Assembly (NCBI GenBank): GCA_965243095.1 | Contig: OZ251530.1 | Span: forward strand, 4,650,001 to 4,714,000 | Direction of reading: 5' to 3' | DNA length: 64,000 nucleotides | Origin: VXYL01 sp965243095 | GTDB taxonomy: Bacteria > Pseudomonadota > Gammaproteobacteria > Pseudomonadales > Azotimanducaceae | In this document: in pieces, positions 16,324 through 24,573 of the stretch | Layout: the number at the start of each line of letters is the position of its first letter | Position numbering within the stretch: the first letter of the stretch is position 1 | Program-made: the position numbers and the translations under genes | Notes under the pieces: generated by a model | Told to the model about the DNA's origin: nothing | What the model saw: the letters and a program-made list of their open reading frames with translations, nothing else | Databases searched by the model: none

Positions 16324-18570
16324 TTAGAACGCCATTCGCACGCCGATCTCCAGCGTCCGCCCGGCCGCCGGCGCCAGGTCCTTGATGATGGAGGTGTGGT
16401 GCCGCTGTTCGGCGTCCGTCAAGTTGCGTCCGCGCAGGAAGATGCGGGCGTCGGCGCGGCTGGCCGGTAGATCCACCGCGACGTACAAGCGCAGGTCGTC
16501 GTAGCCGTCGGTGGGCAGCTCGAAATCCGCCACGTTGTCTTGCGCCGAGACGCGCAGGTAGTCCAAGTCGGTGCGCAGCTTGCCGCGTTCGAGATGCAGG
16601 CCCACGCCGGCGCGCAGCGGGGGGATGCGCGGCAGCTGGTCGTTGCCGGCGACGTCGATGGTGGCCGTCACCATGTCGAAGAGGCCGCTCAACGCCAGCG
16701 AACCGCCGTCGAACTGCACCAGATCAACGTGGGCTTGGAGGTCGACGCCGCGGTAGAAGGCGTCTTCTTGGCCGTAGCGCAGCACCGGCAGCTCGTCTTC
16801 CATCGCGCCGGTGGCGAACTGGTAGATGTGGTCGCGCCAAGCCGCCAAATAGGCCGTCGCTTGGAAGGTCGCCCCCTCGCCGCGCCAAGCGAGCGTCAAC
16901 GCCCCGTGCAACGCCTTCTCGGGATCCAAGTCCGGATCGCCGATCTCGAAAGTCTGCGTGGCCAGGTGCGCGCCGTACGAGTACATCTCCTCGGAGCTCG
17001 GTGCCCGCGCGGAATAGCCGCCGTGGACGCCGAGGGTGAAGGCGTCGCGCACGGCGACGATGCCAGCGGAAGCGGAGAACACGGTGAACTGGGCGTCCGC
17101 GCCTTGCGTCGGCTCATGGCGCACACGTTCGACCCGCGCTCCCGTTTCCAGTTCCACCGTTCCCACCTGCCGCTCGCCGAGCCAGAACGCGCCTAGCGTG
17201 CCGGTTTGCACCGGCGGCACGAACGCCTCCTCGCCAAGCGCGGAGAAGTCGCGCTGGCCGAATTGCAGGCCGAAGACGTTGCGCTGGCCGCCGGCGGTCC
17301 TGATCAGCTCGACCCGCCCTTCGTGGGAACGGTTGGCGAAGCGGGTGCCGACCTCGCCGTTCGGCTCGATCTCCAGGTGGGCGTAGTCGTTACGGCCGAT
17401 GCGCACGTTGAGCGAGTCGAAGTCGCCGAAGGGATCGGCGAGCGCGGTCTCGAAATCCACGCGAGTCTGATCCAAGGCCAACGTCGCGTTGCCCTCTTCG
17501 CCCTCGGCTTCCTCGTCGTGGTCTTCGTCTTCGGCGTGGTCTTCGTCTTCGCCCTCGTGGTGTTCTTCTTCCTCGTCGTGGTGCTCGTCTTCGTGCGCGT
17601 GGGAGTGCGCGTGTCCGGGCAGGCCGTAGTCGTAGTCCAAGCGGCTCGCGGTCAAGCCGACGAAGCCGCGCGCACCGATCCACGAGAAGCCGAAGGCGCC
17701 GCCACGCGCCTTGGCGTCGCTGCCGGGCAGCATGCCGTACGCCTCTTCCTCTTCGTGGTGTTCGTCTTCGTGCTCGTCTTCGTCTTCGTCGTGGTGCTCG
17801 TCTTCGTCCTCGCCGTGGTGCTCGTCCTCGTCCTCGTCGTGGTGCTCGTCTTCGTCGTGCTCCTCTTCCTGGGCGCGAAAGCGGGCGGACTCGGCGAAGC
17901 CCGGAATGTCGTACTCGCCGGCGTCACGGTAGAAGCCGTCGAGGTGCCAACTGAAGCTGCCGCCACCGCCGTTGAGGCGCACCGCGCCGCCGGTGGCGCT
18001 GCCGTTGTCCGCGGAACGCAGGACGCCGCGGCCTTGCACGCCTTGGCGCTCCTCGCGGGGGATGCGCCCGGTCTGCACATCCACGACGCCGCCGATGGCG
18101 GCGGTGCCGTAGAGCAGTGTGCTCGGCCCTTTGATCACCTCCACCCGCTCGGCGATGAACGGCTCCACCGTCACGGCGTGGTCGCCGCTGGTGACCGACA
18201 CGTCCATGCTGTCGATGCGGTCCTCCATCACGCGCACGCGCGGGCCGCTCATGCCGTGGATCACCGGGCGCCCCACCGCGTCGCCGAAGGAGGCGGTGTG
18301 GATGCCGGGTTGGCGCGCCACGGTGGCGCCGATGGTGTCGGCGACCGCTTGCTCCAAGGCCTCGCCTTCGAGCACGGCGGTGGCTTCCGAAAGCCCTTCC
18401 CCGGCAAGCGGGTGGGCGGTTACGACGATTTCCTCCAAGTGCATACTCGGCGCGGCGTCGTCGCTGGTTTGCGCCGTGTCGGCGCGTTCGCTCTGCGCCA
18501 GGGCCGCGACTGCGCCGAACGGCAACAGGCAAGCGGCAACCCGGACGCAGCGCATCCTAAGGATCTGCAT
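16324..18570 (-). CDS. TonB-dependent outer-membrane receptor, ZnuD-like metal importer
   Basis: A 748-residue receptor expected to import zinc or a zinc/copper complex across the outer membrane. The ATG at 18570 has GGAG 7 bp upstream and starts a signal peptide ending ALAQ. Then come a TonB-box-like segment (EEIVVTAHPL, about residue 48), the plug domain (about 60-170, with ERVEVIKGPSTLLYGTAAIG) and a 22-strand barrel ending in phenylalanine (IGVRMAF). Two extracellular loops, at about residues 231-275 and 318-358, are built almost only from H, D and E, far more extreme than usual ZnuD loops. It is preceded by a DUF2946-like gene, a common pairing in metal uptake loci. Regulation by Zur is likely but no site is seen. 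Confidence 0.9.
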   Translation of the reverse strand: MQILRMRCVRVAACLLPFGAVAALAQSERADTAQTSDDAAPSMHLEEIVVTAHPLAGEGLSEATAVLEGEALEQAVADTIGATVARQPGIHTASFGDAVGRPVIHGMSGPRVRVMEDRIDSMDVSVTSGDHAVTVEPFIAERVEVIKGPSTLLYGTAAIGGVVDVQTGRIPREERQGVQGRGVLRSADNGSATGGAVRLNGGGGSFSWHLDGFYRDAGEYDIPGFAESARFRAQEEEHDEDEHHDEDEDEHHGEDEDEHHDEDEDEHEDEHHEEEEAYGMLPGSDAKARGGAFGFSWIGARGFVGLTASRLDYDYGLPGHAHSHAHEDEHHDEEEEHHEGEDEDHAEDEDHDEEAEGEEGNATLALDQTRVDFETALADPFGDFDSLNVRIGRNDYAHLEIEPNGEVGTRFANRSHEGRVELIRTAGGQRNVFGLQFGQRDFSALGEEAFVPPVQTGTLGAFWLGERQVGTVELETGARVERVRHEPTQGADAQFTVFSASAGIVAVRDAFTLGVHGGYSARAPSSEEMYSYGAHLATQTFEIGDPDLDPEKALHGALTLAWRGEGATFQATAYLAAWRDHIYQFATGAMEDELPVLRYGQEDAFYRGVDLQAHVDLVQFDGGSLALSGLFDMVTATIDVAGNDQLPRIPPLRAGVGLHLERGKLRTDLDYLRVSAQDNVADFELPTDGYDDLRLYVAVDLPASRADARIFLRGRNLTDAEQRHHTSIIKDLAPAAGRTLEIGVRMAF

Positions 18571-18661
18571 TTGATTCTCCAAGTGACATTCATGCGCCGG
18601 CCGCGCCACACGGCGACGGCTGCGCGAAAACACCGACGCCCGTTGCGCCGGCGTATTTGGG

Positions 18662-18943
18662 TCAGATGGAAAGGGGAGGCGCTCGCTGCCGATGGCGAAC
18701 GATGTGTCGTTGCCGCGGCGCCAACACCGGCCGCGCCGCCACGCGCACCGCCGGCGCCGGAGCAATCGCAATCGCGGCCGGCGGCGCATGGCCGTGGTCG
18801 GACGCCGAAATGGCGCAGATCGAGCAGTCCTCGTGATCGTCCACGTGGACATGCTGCGCGGCGACGCCCGCGCCCACCCACGCCAACAGGGCAACGGCGC
18901 ATGTGAGCGCTTGCCGCCGCGACCGCCAGCGCCGCCCGCTCAT
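18662..18943 (-). CDS. DUF2946-like small exported protein with metal-binding motif
   Basis: A 93-residue protein. I chose the ATG at 18943; a GTG at 18958 is also possible. A Sec-type hydrophobic segment (LTCAVALLAWVGAGVAAQ, about residues 14-31) is followed by HVHVDDHEDCSICAIS, which matches the H-x-D-x-x-C-x-x-C region of DUF2946 proteins that often sit next to copper or zinc TonB receptors. The Ala/Pro-rich C-terminus contains one more hydrophobic stretch and ends in a basic, low-complexity tail. It lies about 90 bp upstream of the receptor on the same strand and is probably co-transcribed with it. Confidence 0.65.
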   Translation of the reverse strand: MSGRRWRSRRQALTCAVALLAWVGAGVAAQHVHVDDHEDCSICAISASDHGHAPPAAIAIAPAPAVRVAARPVLAPRQRHIVRHRQRAPPLSI

Positions 18944-18964
18944 GCCGCCACCCGCCACTTTCGG

Positions 18965-20059
18965 TCAGCCATCGCCACGGGCAGGCAGCGCCACGGTGAT
19001 GCTCGCCTCGGCGGTGGCGAGGCCGGCTTGGTTTTCGTTGAACACGTCGAGGACGACCAGGTGCTCGCCATCCACCACGGACTTGCTCGCCACTTGGCCG
19101 AACACGGTGTTGGTGTCGCCGACGATGTTGGGATGGCGAACCCGCGTGTACATCCGCTTCAAGGTGCCGTCGTCGCCCATCCAGTCCGTGGCCATCTGCG
19201 CCAGCCAGCACACCCGCTGCGGCCCCCAGTCGAACTGGCCGGGCATGTTGCGGCGGTTGCGGGCGTGCTCGGCGTCGTAGCGGCCGCCGCCGCCGAGGTC
19301 CTTGGAATCCTCCGCCTCCAGCGCGGCGCGCGGGCTGCGTCCGGTGCCCACCACGCCGTGGGTGAACAGGAACAGCTCGGTGACGGTGTAGGTGCCTTTG
19401 CGCAGCGGCGGCAGCTCCTCGCCTTCCGCCACGTCCTCGAAATAGCGCGTTTCCTTGCCGCGCCGGGTGCGCTCGAACACCAGCGGATCCGGGGATTCTT
19501 CGACAACTTGCGTCTTCGTCTGGCGGTCGTACTCGATGGTGCGTCCGCCGCCGAGGTTCTGGTAGCGCGCCATGCGCGTGGTCTTCGTGGCCACCAGCTC
19601 CTTGCGCTGGTTGTGGTAGTCGATGGCGGCCTCGCAGAGCACGAAATCACCGATGCGCTTGCTGTGCTTGCGCTCGATGCCGACGATGCGCTCGGTGGCG
19701 AAGATGCGATCGCCGGGCCAGATGGTGCGGTGGAAGTCGATGCCGCCGCCGGCGTAGTTCATAGGAAAGTGGCTGGACGAAAGCCGCCGCCCATCGATGG
19801 CGCCGTTGATGGCCAGCGCGATGCCAAGGCTCGCCCCGTAGATGAACACCGGCGGCGCAACCACCATGCCGAACCGACTCTCCGCGGCGTAGGCCGGGTC
19901 CCGGTACAGCGGGTTGTAATCGCCCACGCCATCGCCGAAACGCCGAATGTTGTCGAGGCTCGCCTCCCGTCCACCACGCGCCGGCAACGCGAAACCGATA
20001 CCTGCACGGTATTCGGCCTCGAACTCGTCAAGCGTGACAATGGGCGCGGGCGCGACCAC
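18965..20059 (-). CDS. MaoC-family dehydratase (double hot-dog, FAS1-like N-terminal domain)
   Basis: A 364-residue protein starting at GTG (20059) after GGGGGAT. The N-terminal domain carries DNIRRFGDGVGDYNPLYRD, the hot-dog dehydratase N-terminal pattern (FAS1-like dehydratase/MaoC_dehydrat_N). The C-terminal half (residues about 200-360) is a second hot-dog domain with EDVAEGEELPPLRKGTYTVT and VRHPNIVGDTNTVFGQVASK. Such proteins hydrate enoyl-CoA thioesters or act in acyl-CoA degradation and polyketide or aromatic pathways. The typical catalytic D-x(4)-H pair is not clear here, so function as hydratase is provisional. There is no metabolic partner next to it. Confidence 0.8.
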   Translation of the reverse strand: MVAPAPIVTLDEFEAEYRAGIGFALPARGGREASLDNIRRFGDGVGDYNPLYRDPAYAAESRFGMVVAPPVFIYGASLGIALAINGAIDGRRLSSSHFPMNYAGGGIDFHRTIWPGDRIFATERIVGIERKHSKRIGDFVLCEAAIDYHNQRKELVATKTTRMARYQNLGGGRTIEYDRQTKTQVVEESPDPLVFERTRRGKETRYFEDVAEGEELPPLRKGTYTVTELFLFTHGVVGTGRSPRAALEAEDSKDLGGGGRYDAEHARNRRNMPGQFDWGPQRVCWLAQMATDWMGDDGTLKRMYTRVRHPNIVGDTNTVFGQVASKSVVDGEHLVVLDVFNENQAGLATAEASITVALPARGDG

Positions 20060-20145
20060 GGGATCCCCCTTCAGCGTGGCCCCTAACCTACCGCTTACGG
20101 CCTCGCCGTGTCAAACGCGGCGCGACCCGCGGGTTTCCGACATAA

Positions 20146-20219
20146 ATCGCGACGCCGATTCAACCCTCGGCGCCGCCGTTCCCCACCGCGGAGACCCGCG
20201 AGAGCAGTTCCTCGCCGCG
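20146..20219 (-). repeat. Fragment of the 3' end of the Rpn nuclease gene
   Basis: About 75 bases match the last part of the Rpn genes at 21501, 24103 and 27553: ATTCAACCCTCGGCGCCGCC, then the CGTTCCCCACC block and the CCTCGCCGCG block. Nothing upstream in the gene remains, because the homology breaks into the 3' end of the AAA ATPase gene. It is a leftover of a fourth copy or of a recombination event. Confidence 0.7.
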
Positions 20220-20229
20220 CCGTCGGCCG

Positions 20230-21459
20230 CTACTTTGCGTTGCCAGCGCCATGCTCGTCGTCGCCTCGGTCTTGGCCCGATGCGGAGCGTTCGATCCGTA
20301 GCTGCGCCCGATACGCCTGCAATCTCTCCACCATGTAGTTGTGGAACGACGGAATCCCGAAGTCCACGGTGCCGTCTTTTCGGGTTAGGACGCCGTGGGC
20401 GATGGCGGCGTCCACCACCTCCTTGCCGTTGTAACCTTCCGTGTCGATCTCGGCGATGGCGGTGCGTTCGGTGAGGGTGTCGAGGTTCGCCGCGCGCATC
20501 TTGTCGATCACCGGCAGCATCGCCGAGATTTGGTGCGGCACGTTTTCCAATCGCGCGTTGTAGTAGGCGACTCGGCCCTCGTCGCCCAGCGCGAGAGCGC
20601 GGTCGAGGGTGGGGCCGGGTTCGAGGTGTCCATGCTCGCGGATGACGTCTCTCGCGCTTTCCAGATACTCGTGGATGTGCTGCGGGAAGCCGAAGGACGC
20701 TTCCGCTAGCCGTCGGGCACACTCTTTGGGGATTTCGTGCCCTAGCGCCAACAGACCTTGCTCGATGGCGATGGCGGCCTCGCGCTGTGCGAGCGGTGCC
20801 AAGTGGATCGGCTTCGCCACCCGCGAAATGCCGTGTTGCGCCAGCACAGCCGGCAGGTTCTGCAGGCCGATGCCCAGGGTGAGGATGGGGCAGCCGTGCA
20901 ACCCTTGGTGCAGCGTGCTCAGCGTTTGAGCGCCTTCGGCCTTCAGCGCTTGCAGCTCGTCGAACACCAGCACCAGACCCTTGCGGCCCCACAGGTCGTC
21001 CGCTGCGGTCTGCCGCAGAAGTTCTTGGAAGTTACCTGTGTGGCGAACATGCTCTCGCGTTACGTTCGCTCTTATCGGGCCCGCTCCCCCACCGCGGGTG
21101 GTGGTTCGGGTGTCCATCTCGGCGATGGCGCGAAACTCGCCGCTCAAGCCGACGGCGTCGCCAATGGCCAAGAACAAACCCACGTCGTCGTTGAGCGCAA
21201 CAGCGCCGCGCATCATGCAGGCGACCTCGGCACCGCCCGTCTGCCACCCGGCCACGGAGTCGATGAACTCGCGGCCGAGTCGGGTTTTGCCCATGCCGGG
21301 AACGCCGAGGATTAGCGCCAGACCGTCCGTGGCGTCGCCTTCGGCCAACACCAAATCCAACCGTTCCCGCAACGTCGCCAGTTCCGTCTCGCGCCCGGCG
21401 AAGTAGGGCGGCGGCCCGCGTTCGGTGTGCAGCTTCTTTGCAGGCGTGGATTCGCGCAT
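20230..21459 (-). CDS. AAA ATPase (STAND/ORC-like) of unknown function
   Basis: A 409-residue P-loop ATPase. Walker A is GVPGMGKT (residues 52-59), Walker B is LVLVFDE (about 162-168), and the FAGRETELATLRERLD opening is typical of AAA_16/STAND signal ATPases. Between them is a stretch with MDTRTTTRGGGAGPI that is not a family hallmark. After the ATPase core (about 50-260) comes a helical/winged-helix region with DLTERTAIAEI-like sequence (about 330-380) and an acidic, Gly/Asp-rich tail. There is no membrane helix. It lies 41 bp downstream of an Rpn nuclease gene on the same strand. A defence or transposition-helper role is possible, but the partner effector domain is not in this protein. Confidence 0.75.
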   Translation of the reverse strand: MRESTPAKKLHTERGPPPYFAGRETELATLRERLDLVLAEGDATDGLALILGVPGMGKTRLGREFIDSVAGWQTGGAEVACMMRGAVALNDDVGLFLAIGDAVGLSGEFRAIAEMDTRTTTRGGGAGPIRANVTREHVRHTGNFQELLRQTAADDLWGRKGLVLVFDELQALKAEGAQTLSTLHQGLHGCPILTLGIGLQNLPAVLAQHGISRVAKPIHLAPLAQREAAIAIEQGLLALGHEIPKECARRLAEASFGFPQHIHEYLESARDVIREHGHLEPGPTLDRALALGDEGRVAYYNARLENVPHQISAMLPVIDKMRAANLDTLTERTAIAEIDTEGYNGKEVVDAAIAHGVLTRKDGTVDFGIPSFHNYMVERLQAYRAQLRIERSASGQDRGDDEHGAGNAK

Positions 21460-21500
21460 GGCGATGGATTGTACGGCGGGCCGTCACGCACGGCGCCGAA

Positions 21501-22544
21501 TTAGCTTTCGGCGCCGCCGTTCCCCACCAGCGCGGACACCCGCGAGAGCAGATCCTCGCCGCGCTCGCACTCCACAATCCAGTCGCTCACCCGGTCGCTA
21601 ACGCGCTCCATCGCCCGGTGCCCGGCTGCGGCGAGCACAGCCGACAGCCGCTCGGCCGTTGCCGCGCCGAACTTGATCGCGGCCTGCCGTCGCAGCCGCG
21701 CCAAGCCGCGGGCGCGCTCCTGCTCGATGCCCCGTTCGACGCCCTCGGCCACATGCTGGGCGCGAACGTCGGCGTACCACTCGTCGAACAGCGCCTCCGA
21801 TACCGTTGCCATGTCCGTTCCTCCTTTCAGCCCTTCCAACTCCGCAAGTGACGGCAGCGCGGATTCGGCGCCGCCCAAGTGCGTCAGCAACGCGCCGGTC
21901 CAAGTGTGCAGCACCCGCCGCGTCGCCGCGTTCGCCTCGCCGGGAAAGCGCGACCACTCCAAGCGAAACCGCGCCAGCAGGTCCGCCGGCGTCCGCTCCG
22001 CCTGCAGTCGCAACGTCGCCGCCGCCCGGTTGTCCGGCGGCAGGCGCGCCAAATCGCCGCTCGACCGCAGCCGCTCCAGCGACTGCAAAACATAGTCCCA
22101 TCCTTGGAACGGCGCAAGAACCAACTGCGTCGCCGGCGACCACGACTCCGGCAATGCGAAGGCCCCGGGCGCCGTCCAGCGTTGGCTGCCGTTGTAGAGG
22201 ACGACGGGCAGCACCGCCGGCGGTCCCCCGCCGCGTTCGGTCGGGCGCTCGCCTGCCATACGTCGGTATTCGCGCATGCGGCGCCCCATGTCCCGTTTCA
22301 CCGTGCTCTGGAACTCCACCACGACCACCAGGTCCGCGCCCCCGCGCCGCGCCGGCACGCGCCACGCGATATCGCCGAAGCGCTGCTTGTGGCGGCCGCC
22401 GGCGGGCCGGACGTAGGCCGCCGGCAGCGGCTCCGCCCGCGCGAAGTCGAACTCCGCCTCCAGCGCCGGGGCGACCAGGCGCAGCATGTCGACGAACACC
22501 TCGCGGTGCCCGTGGGCGAACTTGTGAATGCCGTCGTTGTCCAT
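21501..22544 (-). CDS. Rpn family recombination-promoting nuclease / putative transposase (copy 1)
   Basis: A 347-residue member of the Rpn (Transposase_31, PF04754) family, PD-(D/E)XK endonucleases related to E. coli RpnA-E. The ATG at 22544 gives MDNDGIHKF, identical to copy 3. The nuclease core has RFGDIAW (Asp about 58) and VVEFQST (Glu 77 and Gln 79), the D...ExQ active site. The C-terminal 100 residues (RGLARLRRQAAIKF...) resemble the DUF4351 tail. A hinge near residue 265 contains one 8-residue unit that is repeated in the other copies. The gene is followed by the AAA ATPase on the same strand. Confidence 0.88.
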   Translation of the reverse strand: MDNDGIHKFAHGHREVFVDMLRLVAPALEAEFDFARAEPLPAAYVRPAGGRHKQRFGDIAWRVPARRGGADLVVVVEFQSTVKRDMGRRMREYRRMAGERPTERGGGPPAVLPVVLYNGSQRWTAPGAFALPESWSPATQLVLAPFQGWDYVLQSLERLRSSGDLARLPPDNRAAATLRLQAERTPADLLARFRLEWSRFPGEANAATRRVLHTWTGALLTHLGGAESALPSLAELEGLKGGTDMATVSEALFDEWYADVRAQHVAEGVERGIEQERARGLARLRRQAAIKFGAATAERLSAVLAAAGHRAMERVSDRVSDWIVECERGEDLLSRVSALVGNGGAES

Positions 22545-22846
22545 GGGTGCCACGGTAGCCGTCCGCGGCGTCCATGTATGCTGGTTTTCTCTCGGATTTG
22601 AAGGAGAAGTCGCCCAGTGTTCTTGTAGGAAAAGTCGCACACCGCCTTGGAAGCACGACTCGACGGCGGCGCGCAACTTGCCGAGGTCCTCGAAGTAGAG
22701 GTTGTGGACGAGCTCAAACTGCAACGCGACGCAGCGCAGACGGCGCTTGCCCGGTGCCCCGACGCCATTCCCGCCTGCTACGGCTTCTACAAGCAATTCT
22801 TGCACATGGTAAAGTGCAAGCCGCGGTCAAAGCACGGGGGAAGGCG
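22545..22846. other. Non-coding region between Rpn copy 1 and the XRE-ImmA gene, with a possible transposase remnant
   Basis: Bases 22545-22641 match 28693-28793 upstream of Rpn copy 3, so they are part of the duplicated unit. Bases 22641-22724, read on the minus strand, give VHNLYFEDLGKLRAAVESCF, which has the pattern of an IS630-type transposase C-terminus (HNxYF...L..AV..xF); this is a weak, unanchored resemblance. The inverted repeat described at 22799-22820 ends the region. Confidence 0.35.
22799..22820. promoter_or_regulatory. Perfect inverted repeat upstream of the XRE-ImmA gene (probable operator)
   Basis: CTTGCAC (22799-22805) and GTGCAAG (22814-22820) are perfect complements separated by ATGGTAAA. 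The dyad lies 27 bp before the ATG at 22847 and covers the place where a promoter is expected. XRE-family regulators bind such dyads to repress their own operon, so it is a plausible autoregulatory site. Confidence 0.5.
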
Positions 22847-23944
22847 ATGGTGATCGGAGCGCGGATCAAGGCATTGAGACAGCAGCGCGGCCTCTCGCAG
22901 GACGAGCTGGCCCGCATTTTCGGGTTCAAGGATCGGCAAACCGTCTCCGCGATAGAAACGGGCGTGCGGGCGCTGACGGCAGCGGAGCTCGTAACTGCCG
23001 TGGAGAAGCTGGATGTCGGGTTGGACTATTTCACCGATCCGTTTCGGCTGGATGGCGAGGGCCGGTTTTCGTGGCGGCAAAGCGGCGTGGCCGCCGAGCA
23101 GCTTCAGGCCTACGAGCAGACGGCGGGACGGTGGATCGGCGCGTACCGGGCATTGGCGGCGGAGGTGGGCCGGCGGCCGCCGTTGCTGCGGCGGGTGGCG
23201 TGTTTGACCAAGGCGTCGAGGTTCGAGGAAGCGATAGTGGCCGGCGAACGGTTCGCGGAGGAACTGCAGCTCGGGCCGGTGCCCGCGTTGGGGCTCGCCT
23301 CGGCGATGGAAGCGGATCTCGGCATCCTGGTGCTGATGGTGGACGCCCAACCGGGCATTTCGGGGGCCGCCTGCCGTCTGCCGGAGCTCGACGCCATCTT
23401 GATCGCCCGCAGCGAGACGGCCGGGCGCCGCCATTTCGACCTCGCCCACGAGTTGTTCCACATCCTCACTTGGGATGCGATGCCGCCCGAGCATATCGAA
23501 GACGCCAGCGATTTCGCCGGCAACCGCGTCGAGCAGCTTGCCAACAACTTCGCCGCGGCGTTGCTGATGCCTGCGTCTGCCCTGCGCGAGTTCGATGACT
23601 GCGCACGGCTGGACATGGACGAACTGATAGCGCGATTGAACGCGTTGGCCGACGAACTGCAGGTGACGTCGTCCGCGCTACGGTGGCACCTCGCGGCCCT
23701 GCGGCGGCTGACCAAAGCGAGAGCGCGAGCCATCCCCGAGAGCGCCTTGCGCAACAACGGCCGCGAATCGGCCCCTTGCGATCCGCCGCTGTTGTTCTCG
23801 AAGCCGTTTGTCGAGTTGCTGGCCGCCGCAATGGAGCAAGGATGCATCTCCGTTCGGCGCACCGCGTCTCTGTGCGGGCTCACAGTCGAGGAGCTGGACG
23901 AACTGTTCGCAGCCCACGGCGTTGAGCATGTGATCGAACTATGA
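22847..23944 (+). CDS. XRE-family regulator fused to ImmA/IrrE metallopeptidase domain
   Basis: A 365-residue protein with an N-terminal Cro/C1-type helix-turn-helix (residues about 4-58, ARIKALRQQRGLSQDELARI) and a C-terminal ImmA/IrrE (COG2856) zinc peptidase domain with HELFH at 201-205. The downstream segment EQLANNFAAALLMP holds the third metal ligand. Such antitoxin-like regulators control toxin-antitoxin pairs or ICE transfer. The ATG at 22847 has GGGGGAAGG 3-10 bp upstream. The stop overlaps the ATG of the truncated PIN-like gene that follows, so this was a two-gene operon. The inverted repeat at 22799 is a likely operator. Confidence 0.88.
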   Translation: MVIGARIKALRQQRGLSQDELARIFGFKDRQTVSAIETGVRALTAAELVTAVEKLDVGLDYFTDPFRLDGEGRFSWRQSGVAAEQLQAYEQTAGRWIGAYRALAAEVGRRPPLLRRVACLTKASRFEEAIVAGERFAEELQLGPVPALGLASAMEADLGILVLMVDAQPGISGAACRLPELDAILIARSETAGRRHFDLAHELFHILTWDAMPPEHIEDASDFAGNRVEQLANNFAAALLMPASALREFDDCARLDMDELIARLNALADELQVTSSALRWHLAALRRLTKARARAIPESALRNNGRESAPCDPPLLFSKPFVELLAAAMEQGCISVRRTASLCGLTVEELDELFAAHGVEHVIEL

Positions 23945-24015
23945 GCGCCGCGCCAGACCGCGAGTCACCAGTGCTCGTGGACACCAACGCGATCATCGAG
24001 GCGCACAGAACTTGA
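23941..24015 (+). pseudogene. Truncated PIN-domain toxin partner of the XRE-ImmA protein
   Basis: The ATG overlaps the stop of the previous gene (ATGA), but only 24 codons remain before TGA. They read MSAAPDRESPVLVDTNAIIE then AHRT. The VDTNAIIEAH motif is the N-terminal metal-binding strand of PIN-like nucleases that commonly follow XRE-ImmA genes. After codon 24 the homology ends abruptly in unrelated sequence leading to Rpn copy 2. The toxin is therefore destroyed, probably by the same recombination that placed the Rpn copy here. Confidence 0.65.
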
Positions 24016-24102
24016 AGATGTTCGTGGGGCTTAATCGTACGCCCGTGCGCGGTCGGCAGATGCCCGTCGTGGTGTGTACGCGACCTTACGCGCGCCGCCG
24101 AT

Positions 24103-24573
24103 TCAACCCTCGGCGCCGCCGTTCCCCACCAAGGCGGACACCCGCGCGAGCAGCTCCTCGCCGCGCTCGCACTCGACTATCCAGTCGCTCATCCGGTCGC
24201 CCACGCGCTCCATCGCCCGGGGCCCGGCCGCGGCGAGCACAGCCGACAGTCGCTCGGCCGTTGCCACGCCGAACTTGATCGCGGCCTGCCGTCGCAGCCG
24301 CGCCAAGCCGCGGGCGCGCTCCTGCTCGATGCCCCGTTCGACGCCTTGCTTGAGGCCTCGTTCGATGCCCTCGGCCACATGCTGGGCGCGAACGTCCGAA
24401 AACCACTCGTCGAACAGCGCCTCCGATACCGTTGCCATGTCCGTTCCTCCTTTCAGCCCTTCCAAATCCGCAAGTGACGGCAGCGCGGATTCGGCGCCAC
24501 CCAAGTGCGTCAGCAACGCGCCGGTCCAAGTGTGCAGCACTCGCCGCGTCGCCGCGTTCGCCTCGCTAGGAAG
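24103..24573 (-). pseudogene. Rpn nuclease copy 2, C-terminal part after a frameshift
   Basis: These 157 codons continue the Rpn protein from about residue 200 to the end (NAATRRVLHTWTGALLTHLG through LVGNGGAEG), collinear with copy 1. They are out of frame with the upstream part, because one A is missing at about 24573 (GGAAGCG here, GGGAAAGCG at the equivalent place in copy 1). The hinge carries two 24-bp repeat units. It has no start of its own. The sequence is otherwise intact, so the frameshift is recent or a sequencing error. Confidence 0.75.

Noticed and set aside
17206..18906. Long plus-strand ORF rich in V, F and L opposite the TonB receptor
   Set aside because: It is the complement of GAG/GAC/CAC codons of the receptor's acidic loops; its apparent membrane character is an artefact.
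22641..22724. IS630-type transposase remnant on the minus strand
   Set aside because: The resemblance is limited to about 25 residues and no inverted ends or catalytic residues are present; not accepted as a mobile element.
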